Source: RBG-16-34-14 sp963727535 (GTDB lineage Bacteria; Bacteroidota; Ignavibacteria; Ignavibacteriales; Ignavibacteriaceae). From it: DNA of 64,000 nt. Within the stretch, counting starts at the first letter, position 1. Every line of letters starts with the position of its first letter. The translations under genes were made by a program, and so were the position numbers. This document shows positions 33,321 through 41,761 of this stretch, piece by piece. The stretch covers positions 397,744 through 461,743 of the forward strand of contig CAVSGR010000004.1 in assembly GCA_963727535.1 (NCBI GenBank). Reading direction: 5' to 3'. Under the pieces are notes generated by a model that ran no database searches, was not told where the DNA came from, and was given only the letters and a program-made list of their open reading frames with translations.

Positions 33321-34796
33321 ATCAAAGATCAAAAAAATAACTTAATAGAAGGATTAACATTTGACGATGTCCTTCTAGTGCCTGCCAAATCAGCAATACT
33401 TCCGCGTGAAGTTGATATATCCACGCGTTTGACAAATGATATAAAACTTAATGTTCCAGTAATTTCGGCAGCAATGGATACTGTTACAGAGTCAGAAATG
33501 GCAATAGCGATTGCTCGTGAAGGAGGCATTGGGATTCTTCATAAAAATATGAGCATTGAAGCTCAATGTAACGAGGTTGATAAAGTTAAACGTTCTGAGA
33601 GTGGAATGATAAGAGACCCTGTTACCCTTACTGCGAATAAAACCATTGGTGAAGCGCTTGAATTAATGAAGAAATACAGAATTTCCGGGATACCCATTAT
33701 TGATAATAAACTCAAACTGGTTGGTATTTTAACAAACAGAGATCTTAGGTTCGAACCGAACAGGAAACTAAAAGTAAAAGACTTGATGACAAGTGAAAAT
33801 TTGATTACAGCTCCTTTAGGAACGAATCTTGAAAAAGCAGAAAAGATTCTTCAGAAATATAAAATTGAAAAGCTTCCCGTTGTTGATCGGAATGGAATCT
33901 TAAAAGGTCTGATTACTTTTAAGGATATAATGAAAAAGAAGAAACATCCTTTCGCATGTAAAGATGAACATGGAAGATTAAGGGTGGGAGCAGCGGTTGG
34001 TGTTACGGTTGATACTATGGACAGAATATCTGCACTATCAAAAGCCGGAGTTGACGCAATAGTTATTGATACTGCACACGGACATTCAGTAGGAGTTATG
34101 AATGTTATTAAAGATGCGAGAAAAAAATTCAAATATGAACAACTAATTGCTGGAAATATAGGGACTTACGAGGCATCAGTTGATTTATTAAATTGTGGTG
34201 TTGACGCTGTAAAAGTTGGAATTGGACCGGGTTCAATCTGTACGACAAGAATAATTGCAGGCGTAGGGGTTCCACAAATAACGGCAATTTCTGAAGTTTA
34301 TAGAGGAGCAAAAAAGCGAGGTATCCCCGTAATTGCAGATGGAGGTGTAAAACAAACAGGTGATTTTGCTAAAGCTATTGCGGCGGGAGCAGATTCAGTT
34401 ATGCTCGGTGGTTTTTTTGCCGGAGTTGAAGAAAGCCCGGGAGAAAAAATATTATTTGAAGGAAGAAGCTTTAAAATGTATCGTGGAATGGGATCGCTTT
34501 CTGCTATGAAACGTGGAAGCAAAGACAGATATTTTCAGGATGTTGAGGACGATATAGCTAAACTTGTTCCGGAAGGTGTTGAAGGAAGGGTTCCATATAA
34601 AGGTCCTTTGTCTGATACTATTTATCAGCTTTCAGGAGGATTAAGAGCAGCTATGGGATATTGCGGTGCAAAAAATATTAATCAACTGAAGACAAAAACG
34701 CGGTTTATTAAAGTTACTTTAACGGGTTTAAAAGAGAGTCACCCCCACGATGTTATAATTACAAAAGAGGCCCCCAATTATCACATCCAGAGCTGA
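33321..34796 (+). CDS. guaB: IMP dehydrogenase without a canonical start codon
   Basis: The committed step of GMP synthesis, IMP to XMP with NAD, in the cytosol. The sequence is complete: LIEGLTFDDVLLVPAKSAILP, two CBS domains (near 95-205), the loop GIGPGSICTTRIIAGVG with catalytic Cys, the flap MGSLSAMKRGSKDRYF and LVPEGVEGRVPYKG. No ATG, GTG or TTG lies in frame between the stop at 33297 and GTG 33378, which is already inside the conserved LLVPAKS block. A strong GGAGG at 33312 points to ATC at 33321 or ATA at 33345. Either a rare start is used or one base is wrong here. Confidence 0.93.
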   Translation: MKDQKNNLIEGLTFDDVLLVPAKSAILPREVDISTRLTNDIKLNVPVISAAMDTVTESEMAIAIAREGGIGILHKNMSIEAQCNEVDKVKRSESGMIRDPVTLTANKTIGEALELMKKYRISGIPIIDNKLKLVGILTNRDLRFEPNRKLKVKDLMTSENLITAPLGTNLEKAEKILQKYKIEKLPVVDRNGILKGLITFKDIMKKKKHPFACKDEHGRLRVGAAVGVTVDTMDRISALSKAGVDAIVIDTAHGHSVGVMNVIKDARKKFKYEQLIAGNIGTYEASVDLLNCGVDAVKVGIGPGSICTTRIIAGVGVPQITAISEVYRGAKKRGIPVIADGGVKQTGDFAKAIAAGADSVMLGGFFAGVEESPGEKILFEGRSFKMYRGMGSLSAMKRGSKDRYFQDVEDDIAKLVPEGVEGRVPYKGPLSDTIYQLSGGLRAAMGYCGAKNINQLKTKTRFIKVTLTGLKESHPHDVIITKEAPNYHIQS

Positions 34797-34836
34797 GATT
34801 TATTAGAGAGGGCACACATAAGGTTCTGGTTATTAA

Positions 34837-36123
34837 ATGTATAAAGTATTAGTTGTAGCATATTATTTCCCACCTATGGGTTTAAGCGGAGTTCAACGGA
34901 CGCTTAAATTTGTTAAGTACATGAAAAATTATAATTGGGAACCGACCGTTCTTACTTCCGGAAATGTCGCTTATTTTGCTCACGATAAAATCCTCGCTGC
35001 TGAAGCAGAAAATGCCGGAATAAAAATTATAAGGATTGGAGGAAAAGAACCGAATTCTCTTTTATCAAGGAAATATGGTACTGTAAAACCTCCACGGGAA
35101 TTTGTAAGAAAACTACTGAGCATGATTAGTCAGACTTTCTTTATTCCGGATAACAAAATTTCCTGGTCCAAGAAAGCAGCAAGTGAGATTAAGAAACTTC
35201 TTAAAGAAGAAAATTTCGATGTAATTTTTATTACGGGTCCGCCTTTCTCTTCATTTTATCATTTAAGAAAGTTAAAAAAACAAGATATCCCGATTATGTT
35301 TGATTACAGGGATCTCTGGTATGGAAGCTACTTCGCTTTTTATCCGACTCCTTTTCATAAAGCTTTACATAAAAGAATGGAATACCTGTCTTTGAAGGCA
35401 GCAGAAAAAATCATTGTTACAAACAGGAAGATTAAAGAGAAACTGATTCATACTTATAAATTTTTAACTTTTAACGATGTTGTTATTATCTCACATGGAT
35501 TTGATACTGAAGATTTTGAAAATGTGCAGCCTGAGCCAAAGCTAAACGACAAAATGATTATAACTTATTCCGGTGTTTTTATTGAATATTGTACTCCAAA
35601 ATACTTTCTTCAGGCTTTCAAAAATTTAACAATAGAGAGACCGGATATAACCGCACAAATTCAACTTAATTTTGTTGGCTATCTTGGTAAAGAAAATAGA
35701 GCTTTAATAAAGAGGTTAAACATAGAAGAGTTTATTAAAGAATTTGGTTATGTTGATCATAAAGAAGCAATAAAAAAAATAGTTTCGAGTGATGTACTTT
35801 GGATGATGGTGGGGAAGAAAAAAAATATTGATGCAATTCTACCTGGCAAATTATTAGAATACATGGGTTCAAGAAAACCGGTTATTGGTTGTGTTCCGGA
35901 GGGAGTAGCAAGACTTGTACTTGAAGAATATGGTGCTTCTTTTTTAACTGAACCGGACAATGTTGAAGAAATTAAAAATGTGCTGCTCAAAGTCTTCGAT
36001 CTTCACAAAAAAAATCAACTTCCTGTTCCGGATGAGAATATGTTGCAGAAATACAGACGGGATGCTCTGACGGAACAACTGACAAAACAAATGCAGCATA
36101 TTGCAAAGAAGGATGTCTTATGA
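34837..36123 (+). CDS. Glycosyltransferase, GT4-like (GT-B fold)
   Basis: A 428-residue protein. The N-terminal GT-B domain starts VLVVAYYFPPMGLSGVQRTLKF (glycine-rich loop) and the C-terminal domain has MIITYSGVFIEYCTPKYFLQAF, VDHKEAIKKIVSSDVLWMMVG and ILPGKLLEYMGSRKPVIG, where the Glu near 343 is the likely donor-site residue. The donor and acceptor are unknown. Its stop overlaps purD by four bases. Confidence 0.85.
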   Translation: MYKVLVVAYYFPPMGLSGVQRTLKFVKYMKNYNWEPTVLTSGNVAYFAHDKILAAEAENAGIKIIRIGGKEPNSLLSRKYGTVKPPREFVRKLLSMISQTFFIPDNKISWSKKAASEIKKLLKEENFDVIFITGPPFSSFYHLRKLKKQDIPIMFDYRDLWYGSYFAFYPTPFHKALHKRMEYLSLKAAEKIIVTNRKIKEKLIHTYKFLTFNDVVIISHGFDTEDFENVQPEPKLNDKMIITYSGVFIEYCTPKYFLQAFKNLTIERPDITAQIQLNFVGYLGKENRALIKRLNIEEFIKEFGYVDHKEAIKKIVSSDVLWMMVGKKKNIDAILPGKLLEYMGSRKPVIGCVPEGVARLVLEEYGASFLTEPDNVEEIKNVLLKVFDLHKKNQLPVPDENMLQKYRRDALTEQLTKQMQHIAKKDVL

Positions 36124-37397
36124 GAGTTTTACTTATCGGCTCCGGGGGAAGGGAACATGCTTTAGCGGTTAAAATTAGTAAGAGTTCTATTCTTGATAAA
36201 CTCTTTATTTTACCGGGAAATCCCGGGACAAAACAAGTTGGCGAAAACGTTAAAGTAAACCCTTCTGATCATGAAAAAGTACTTCAATTTTGTAGAGATG
36301 AAGCAATCGACCTGGTTGTTATAGGACCGGAACAGCCTTTAGTAGAAGGCTTAAGTGATTATTTAAGAAATGAAGAATTTAAAGTTTTTGGTCCAGGTAA
36401 AAAAGCTGCCGAAATTGAAGCTTATAAATCTTTTGCCAAGCAATTGATGAAAAAGTATAATATTCCGACTTCAGATTTTATTGAGTTTAAAGCTGATGAA
36501 TACGATAATGCTATTTCTTATTTAAAAGAAACAAAGTATCCCTGTGTTATTAAAGCTGATGGACTTGCGGCAGGTAAAGGCGTTTTAATCTGCAAAAATT
36601 TTGATGAAGCGGAAAAAGGATTGAAGGAAATATTTCTGGATAGAGTTTTCGGTTCTTCCGGAGATAAAGTGGTTATAGAAGAATTTATGGAAGGGGAAGA
36701 AGCCTCAATATTTGCGATAACAGACGGAAATGATTTTATCTGTTTACCTTCGAGTCAGGACCATAAAAGAATTGGTGATAATGATATCGGTAAAAATACT
36801 GGCGGTATGGGAGCTTATTCTCCGGCACCTGTTATTACTTTTGATATTTTGACGCAGGTAGAAGATAAAATTATTAAGCCTACACTCGATGGAATGATGA
36901 AAGAAGGTTGTCCATTTTCAGGATGCCTTTATGTAGGTCTGATGATAACCAATGAAGGACCAAAGGTAGTAGAATATAATTGTCGTTTCGGTGATCCTGA
37001 AACACAAGTTGTGCTTCCTGTTATAAAAGGTGATTTCTTGAAATTACTTTATTCTTCTGCTGTTGGAAAACTGGATAAAAATTCTGTTTATTATGAAGAT
37101 GGATGCGCTGTTTGTGTTGTAGCTTCTTCAAAGGGTTATCCCGATTCTTACCAGAAAGGATTTGAAATTACCGGACTCGATATAGATGACAAGAAAATTT
37201 TAGTCTATCATGCCGGTACTGATGAAGTCAATGATAAGATTGTTACCAACGGTGGAAGAGTCTTAGGAGTTACCTCTGTTCTTAATGAAAACGATTTAAG
37301 AAAAGCCAGAAATAAAGCTTACGAAGCAATTAATGAAATTCATTTTGATGGTATGTATTTTAGAAAAGATATTGCTGTAAAAGCGTTGAATAGATAA
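36120..37397 (+). CDS. purD: Phosphoribosylamine--glycine ligase
   Basis: A 425-residue GARS enzyme (second step of purine synthesis). MRVLLIGSGGREHALA (N-terminal Rossmann-like domain), VIKADGLAAGKGVLIC and EEFMEGEEASIFAITDG (ATP-grasp), SSQDHKRIGDNDIGKNTGGMGAYSPAP and EYNCRFGDPETQ are all present. It is translated in an overlap with the glycosyltransferase before it. A cluster of palindromes follows the stop. Confidence 0.97.
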   Translation: MRVLLIGSGGREHALAVKISKSSILDKLFILPGNPGTKQVGENVKVNPSDHEKVLQFCRDEAIDLVVIGPEQPLVEGLSDYLRNEEFKVFGPGKKAAEIEAYKSFAKQLMKKYNIPTSDFIEFKADEYDNAISYLKETKYPCVIKADGLAAGKGVLICKNFDEAEKGLKEIFLDRVFGSSGDKVVIEEFMEGEEASIFAITDGNDFICLPSSQDHKRIGDNDIGKNTGGMGAYSPAPVITFDILTQVEDKIIKPTLDGMMKEGCPFSGCLYVGLMITNEGPKVVEYNCRFGDPETQVVLPVIKGDFLKLLYSSAVGKLDKNSVYYEDGCAVCVVASSKGYPDSYQKGFEITGLDIDDKKILVYHAGTDEVNDKIVTNGGRVLGVTSVLNENDLRKARNKAYEAINEIHFDGMYFRKDIAVKALNR

Positions 37398-37403
37398 TAA
37401 TAG

Positions 37404-37523
37404 CCCCGACATTTATGTCGGGGATAAAATTAAACATTACAACTGAGGGTTTTAACCCAAATTAAAATTTTGGCTAAAGCCGATATTCTAAAGTGTTTGT
37501 TTCCCCCGTCCTAAGGGACGGGG
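37404..37523. repeat. Composite palindromic repeat (copy 2)
   Basis: Four hairpins in a row: CCCCGACATTTATGTCGGGG (37404-37423), GGGTTTTAACCC (near 37448), GGCTAAAGCC (near 37473) and CCCCGTCCTAAGGGACGGGG (37504-37523). The first and third are shared with 12431-12514 in opposite order. It separates the convergent purD and MauE-like genes and may end transcription. Confidence 0.75.
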
Positions 37524-37547
37524 CTATTAAAAAAATCTTATTAAAAT

Positions 37548-38000
37548 TTAATCAGAACCCTTAGTGCTAAAACTAATCGAACCGCCTCCAAAATAAACGA
37601 GCAGAATTCCCGTTAATAACATTAAAGTATTTTCGATCAATTTCATTATTCCTACTTTGGTTCCGCTTAAAGTTCCGAAGCAGCCGCAATCAATATTTAA
37701 TCCTCTGAAAAGACTTATAACAATTGCAATTATAAAAATGCCAAGCATAGCAGAAATTATAAAAGCATTTTCTTTGACTTTTATTCCAAAGATTAAAAGA
37801 ATACCAGTTGTAACTTCTATCCATGGTAAAATAAGAGCGGCAATGTTTATTAATGAAAAGGGGAGCAGCTTATAATTATTTATTGCTCTTGCAAATCCTG
37901 AAGGATCAGAAATCTTTTCCATTCCGGCATATATAAAAATAAACCCGATTATAATTCTGCAAACAAGCAGAAGATATTTATTCTTTAATATTTTTTTCAT
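37548..38000 (-). CDS. DoxX/MauE-type membrane protein
   Basis: A 150-residue protein starting at MKKILKNKYLLLV (ATG at 38000; a longer open frame runs antisense-free into the preceding gene but gives no recognisable sequence). Four spans are present. FIYAGMEKISDPSGFARAI, GILLIFGIKV and the motif DCGCFG in the third loop are typical of the MauE branch, linked with thiol or methylamine-dehydrogenase maturation. Its start lies inside the rhodanese gene end (23-base overlap), so the two probably act together in sulfur or redox chemistry. Confidence 0.78.
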   Translation of the reverse strand: MKKILKNKYLLLVCRIIIGFIFIYAGMEKISDPSGFARAINNYKLLPFSLINIAALILPWIEVTTGILLIFGIKVKENAFIISAMLGIFIIAIVISLFRGLNIDCGCFGTLSGTKVGIMKLIENTLMLLTGILLVYFGGGSISFSTKGSD

Positions 38001-38640
38001 TCTTATTTCCGGATGATTCAACAGGATATTTTGCTTTTTGCCAGTCATTCCAGCCGCCAAAAAAAACATATAATTTTTTATACCCCATATCGAACATAAC
38101 ATTGCCGAGAACAATGCTCAGGTCACAGTCGGAACCGGCGCAATAAGTTACAATTTGTTGATTTTTATCTATCTTTTTAAGCATATATTCATAATCATCG
38201 AAATGATCCATTGGAATATTAATAGCATTTTTGACGTGAGCAGCCTTATAATCTTCCGGTTCTCTCGCATCTATGAAAAGGACATTTTTCTTGTAAAGAG
38301 TGTATGCCTGCTTAAGATTAATTGACAAAGGTTCAGTTTGAATATTTTTCTTCGTATCATTTTTAGCGATCGATTTCTCTCTGTCATTTTTTAATGAAAT
38401 TTCGGGAGATATTTCTTCTATTTTGTTATTCTTCTTAACTTCAGTTTGTTTACTGGTATCAATATTTTTTATTTCACTACTATCCAGCGAAGAAGAATAA
38501 AACAAGGAATCACTAGCTTGCTTTAATGTTTTTTGTTCCGGGAAAAGTGGAATTCCTGTCGGAGAGAAATAATTGTATGTTATTCCTAGCAAAGAGCTTA
38601 CGAGTATGATTAAAAGAACTGTTTTCAATTCGATTTTCAT
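37978..38640 (-). CDS. Membrane-anchored rhodanese-domain protein
   Basis: A 220-residue protein. Residues 7-25 form a membrane anchor, residues 50-100 are a charged linker, and the rhodanese domain follows: LFIDAREPEDYKAAHVKNAINIPM, the active-site loop TYCAGSDCDLS with the catalytic Cys, and GYKKLYVFFGGWNDWQKA. It probably faces the periplasm and handles sulfur transfer or a persulfide. It overlaps and precedes the MauE-like gene. Confidence 0.85.
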   Translation of the reverse strand: MKIELKTVLLIILVSSLLGITYNYFSPTGIPLFPEQKTLKQASDSLFYSSSLDSSEIKNIDTSKQTEVKKNNKIEEISPEISLKNDREKSIAKNDTKKNIQTEPLSINLKQAYTLYKKNVLFIDAREPEDYKAAHVKNAINIPMDHFDDYEYMLKKIDKNQQIVTYCAGSDCDLSIVLGNVMFDMGYKKLYVFFGGWNDWQKAKYPVESSGNKNEKNIKE

Positions 38641-38801
38641 AGTATAAATTTAGAAAAAACCTCTTGTTATAAAAACATAATATTCATTTATCATATTTTA
38701 TTTGACTTTCTATTTCTCTTTATATAGTTTCACTTACGCTAACTCGTGAGGACAAAATTTAATATCAATTCATTTAATAATAATAAATCAGGAGGTTCTA
38801 A

Positions 38802-39383
38802 ATGAAGAATCTTTTTCTTCTTCTGCCCTGCTTTTTATTGGTTTTTTCAGTGCGTTCTTTTGGTCAGGATTCTACCAGCGATGCAAATCAGGTCTATATG
38901 GAATATATGACACCGGGCCCAATGCACGAAATGCTTGCCGATGCTGTTGGTGATTGGGATACGAAATCAACTTACCGGATGAATCCGGGAGACGACCCCG
39001 TGGTAAGCCAGGGAACAACTAAAGTAGAAATGATTCTCGGAGGAAGATACCAGAAGTCGACTACAACTAGTGAAATGATGGGAATGCCATTCGAAGGAAT
39101 CAGTTTGACTGCTTTTGATAATGCAGCCAAAGAGTTTATTAATACATGGATTGATAATATGGGAACCGGAATAATGATCAGTAAAGGTAAATATGATGAA
39201 GCTGTTAAAAAGGTTGTAATGAAAGGGACTTATTCTGATCCAATGACAAAAAATGATGAGCCTTTTATGGAAACTTATGAGGTTGTTGATAAGGACCATC
39301 ATAAACTTGAAATGTTTACTTATCCGGGAGGACAAGAATTTAAAACAATGGTAGTTGAATATACACGTAAGAATGGTATGTAA
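38802..39383 (+). CDS. Exported DUF1579 protein
   Basis: A 193-residue protein with signal peptide (MKNLFLLLPCFLLVFSVRSFGQ). It contains the DUF1579 core: GDWDTKSTYRMNPGDDPV, TTKVEMILGGRYQKSTT, GISLTAFDNAAKEFINTWIDNMGTGIM. The family has no known activity. GGAGG lies seven bases before ATG. A strong terminator follows at 39450. Confidence 0.85.
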   Translation: MKNLFLLLPCFLLVFSVRSFGQDSTSDANQVYMEYMTPGPMHEMLADAVGDWDTKSTYRMNPGDDPVVSQGTTKVEMILGGRYQKSTTTSEMMGMPFEGISLTAFDNAAKEFINTWIDNMGTGIMISKGKYDEAVKKVVMKGTYSDPMTKNDEPFMETYEVVDKDHHKLEMFTYPGGQEFKTMVVEYTRKNGM

Positions 39384-39449
39384 TTAAATTGAGAGGGTAA
39401 TCTTTTGAGAATCTTCTGCAACCAGGAAGGTTCCTAAGATTAACAATTA

Positions 39450-39471
39450 AAGCCCGCTAAAAGCGGGCTTT
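39450..39471. terminator. Bidirectional rho-independent terminator
   Basis: AAGCCCGCTAAAAGCGGGCTT is a perfect hairpin with T-runs on its right and A-rich sequence on its left. It separates convergent DUF1579 and ACT-domain genes. Confidence 0.9.
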
Positions 39472-39500
39472 TTTATTTATTCAATAATTTCTTCTTTATA

Positions 39501-39887
39501 TTATTGTTCCTTCCATTTTTCTGAAATGATACGACCTTTTTCAATATCATCGACAACAAGAATAAGCTGATTTTGATGATCGCTGTAAATAACTTCTATA
39601 TTTACACCTGCATCGGCCATCATACGGGAAATTTTTCCTAGTTGTCCAGGTTGGTCCTGTTTTAATCTTTGAACAAGAACTTCACGATCCTCAAGAACCT
39701 TAATTCCTTTTTCCTCCAAAGCTTTTTTTGCAGCGGTTGTATCTTCAAATAAAAAATGCACAATACCTTTTCCTTCGAAGACAAATCCACCTCCGCCTTC
39801 AACACTTACTCCGGCTTTTCCAAGAACTTCTCCCATTTCTGCCAGCGTTCCGGGGCGGTTATCTAATTTTATTGCGAGGTCCCTCAT
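39501..39887 (-). CDS. Tandem ACT-domain protein
   Basis: A 128-residue protein of two ACT domains: DLAIKLDNRPGTLAEMGEVLGKAGVSVEGGGGF and VQRLKQDQPGQLGKISRMMADAGVNIEVIY. ACT domains bind amino acids or similar ligands and regulate enzymes. No catalytic domain is attached. It lies 16 bases downstream of the OsmC-family gene and is likely co-transcribed. Confidence 0.82.
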   Translation of the reverse strand: MRDLAIKLDNRPGTLAEMGEVLGKAGVSVEGGGGFVFEGKGIVHFLFEDTTAAKKALEEKGIKVLEDREVLVQRLKQDQPGQLGKISRMMADAGVNIEVIYSDHQNQLILVVDDIEKGRIISEKWKEQ

Positions 39888-39903
39888 TTTATTTCCTTTC
39901 TTC

Positions 39904-40362
39904 TTATTGCGGTATAATTATTATTTCTGTTTTTACAGAATTTGATATAAAACATTGTTCATGAGCTAAATGATGAATCTCTTCTAACTGGTTTTTAGCC
40001 AATACATTTACATTAAAGTTTACTTTAGGTTTCAATGTTACTTTTGTCATTGCCAGCTTTCCGCCCCCATCTTTTTCTAAAATTCCTTCAGCATTGTCTT
40101 CGTAATTTTCTACGATATACTTTTTCTTAGCAGCAATTGAAAGGAACCAAAGCATATGACAGCTTGACAGTGAAGCAACGAACGCTTCTTCCGGATCAAC
40201 TGCTGATTCATCCGACATTGGAAGCGGTACAATATGTTTTGATGAGGACGCAGGAAGTTCAATTCCACAGTCAAAAATCCATTTATGAGCTCTGCTGTAT
40301 TTATTATCTGTAAACTTTTCAACGGAATTCTTTTCCCAGTATATTTTAACGTTGTATAACAT
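39904..40362 (-). CDS. OsmC/Ohr-family protein
   Basis: A 152-residue OsmC-type protein, a thiol-dependent peroxide reductase fold. The catalytic-region Cys in VASLSSCHMLWFLSIAAKKKY is present, and a second Cys occurs near the C-terminus (AHEQCFISNSVKTEI), as in the usual pair. Substrates are organic hydroperoxides. Cytosolic. Confidence 0.87.
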   Translation of the reverse strand: MLYNVKIYWEKNSVEKFTDNKYSRAHKWIFDCGIELPASSSKHIVPLPMSDESAVDPEEAFVASLSSCHMLWFLSIAAKKKYIVENYEDNAEGILEKDGGGKLAMTKVTLKPKVNFNVNVLAKNQLEEIHHLAHEQCFISNSVKTEIIIIPQ

Positions 40363-40405
40363 TATTTACCCTTATAATTAAATTAATATTTTGGGATAAG
40401 AACGA

Positions 40406-40912
40406 TTAAATCTTAATTTCTATAGAGTGTTTTCTCATTGAAACTTTTGATATGAATAAAATCAATAGTCCTAAGAAAACATAAAAATCGGCTATGTTAA
40501 AAACGCCGGTATGATAATCGAATATCCCCATCACTATAAAATCTATAACTTTCCCGTGATTAAAGATCCTGTCAATTACATTTCCAATTCCGCCGCTAAG
40601 GAAAAGAATTAAAGCAGTTATTTCCCATTTGTTCAATCCTTTTTTTGTAATTGTGTACACAAACAATAATAAAAGCATAAAAGGAACAATTAACTGGAAC
40701 AAGATGAACTTTGTCTTTTCACTTAATTCACTTCCAATGCTTAACATACCGCCCGAGTTTTCAACATAGAAGAATTGTAAACTGCCTCCGAGATAAGATT
40801 GAATTGTTTTCTCTTTTAATTCAGTTTGAGCAATTTTCTTCGATGCCTGGTCGCAGCCTGCCAATATAAAAACGCTAACACCAATTATCAGAATCTTCCT
40901 AATTAAATTCAT
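40406..40912 (-). CDS. lspA: Lipoprotein signal peptidase
   Basis: A 168-residue inner-membrane aspartic protease that cleaves lipoprotein signal peptides before the lipidated Cys. Four spans and the family blocks are visible: DQASKKIAQTEL near 21, VENSGGMLSIG, SGGIGNVIDRIFNHGKVIDFIVMG and FNIADFYVFLGLLILF, where the two catalytic aspartates lie in the NVIDR and IADFY stretches. The several lipobox proteins in this window would be its substrates. Confidence 0.94.
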   Translation of the reverse strand: MNLIRKILIIGVSVFILAGCDQASKKIAQTELKEKTIQSYLGGSLQFFYVENSGGMLSIGSELSEKTKFILFQLIVPFMLLLLFVYTITKKGLNKWEITALILFLSGGIGNVIDRIFNHGKVIDFIVMGIFDYHTGVFNIADFYVFLGLLILFISKVSMRKHSIEIKI

Positions 40913-40929
40913 ATTACATCATAAATGCC

Positions 40930-41706
40930 TTATGGTGAACTAAATTCTTTTACAAAATCAAGAACGTGATATGTTGATCTCATTATCACTTGAGATATCT
41001 CAACATTAATCTCATTTAACTCTTCTTCCATATGTAACTTTTTAGCCCATCCACTTAAATCATTAATGCCAAAATAATTTTCCCAGTTGTCAGGGAAGGT
41101 TACAACCTGGGATACTCTCGGCGCTCCTATTCTTGGTCTGAATCCTTCAACGGGATAAGGATAATTCATACTCTGTAATAATGCTACATATTTCTGCTGG
41201 ATTTTATCAAACTCAGTTTCACTTCCCGGTTTTATCCAATAATCAATAACACGTGCCTTTGGATGCGTTTTGGTTGACATTGCTTTTACCGTTCCCCAAA
41301 AGTCATCTTGCTGACAAATAATATCCCGGATAATTTCAAATTCTGTTTGGGCAAAAAGTTCAAGAGCTTCTTTGTATTCTGTTTCTCCCGGTGTTCCGGT
41401 AAATGCGTAGTTGATGTCTTCCTCATCTGGAATGTCCTCAAGACTATCTCCAAACATTATTATCCAGTATTCATTAGGCTTTGATCTGTATAACAGCCAT
41501 TCGAGTTCAGCAGTATTAGTTTTAACATAAGCTTCAACCATTTTTTGCATTGCTTCTTCCCATTTGAGTGCATCTCCAGGCGCTACTCTTAGTGCAACTT
41601 CACGCACGTAAATGCTTAACCTTTCCCTTTCTTTCTCTTTTCGATTCTGCGGGAAAGATGTAACTGTTATTATAGCAACGAGTATAATTATTAATTTATT
41701 TGTCAT
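40930..41706 (-). CDS. Exported hypothetical protein
   Basis: A 258-residue protein with a signal peptide (MTNKLIIILVAIITVTSFPQ). The body has two similar halves with alternating acidic and aromatic positions (ALKWEEAMQKMVEAYVKTNTAELEWLLYRSKPNEYWIIMFGD and ETEFDKIQQKYVALLQSMNYPYPVEG), suggestive of a ferredoxin-like dimeric alpha-beta-barrel fold. I recognise no family. It lies 18 bases upstream of lspA. Confidence 0.65.
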   Translation of the reverse strand: MTNKLIIILVAIITVTSFPQNRKEKERERLSIYVREVALRVAPGDALKWEEAMQKMVEAYVKTNTAELEWLLYRSKPNEYWIIMFGDSLEDIPDEEDINYAFTGTPGETEYKEALELFAQTEFEIIRDIICQQDDFWGTVKAMSTKTHPKARVIDYWIKPGSETEFDKIQQKYVALLQSMNYPYPVEGFRPRIGAPRVSQVVTFPDNWENYFGINDLSGWAKKLHMEEELNEINVEISQVIMRSTYHVLDFVKEFSSP

Positions 41707-41761
41707 TAAAAAACCTTGTTAAACCTGTAAGTATAAACTACCGTGACAGCTTTAGAATGTT

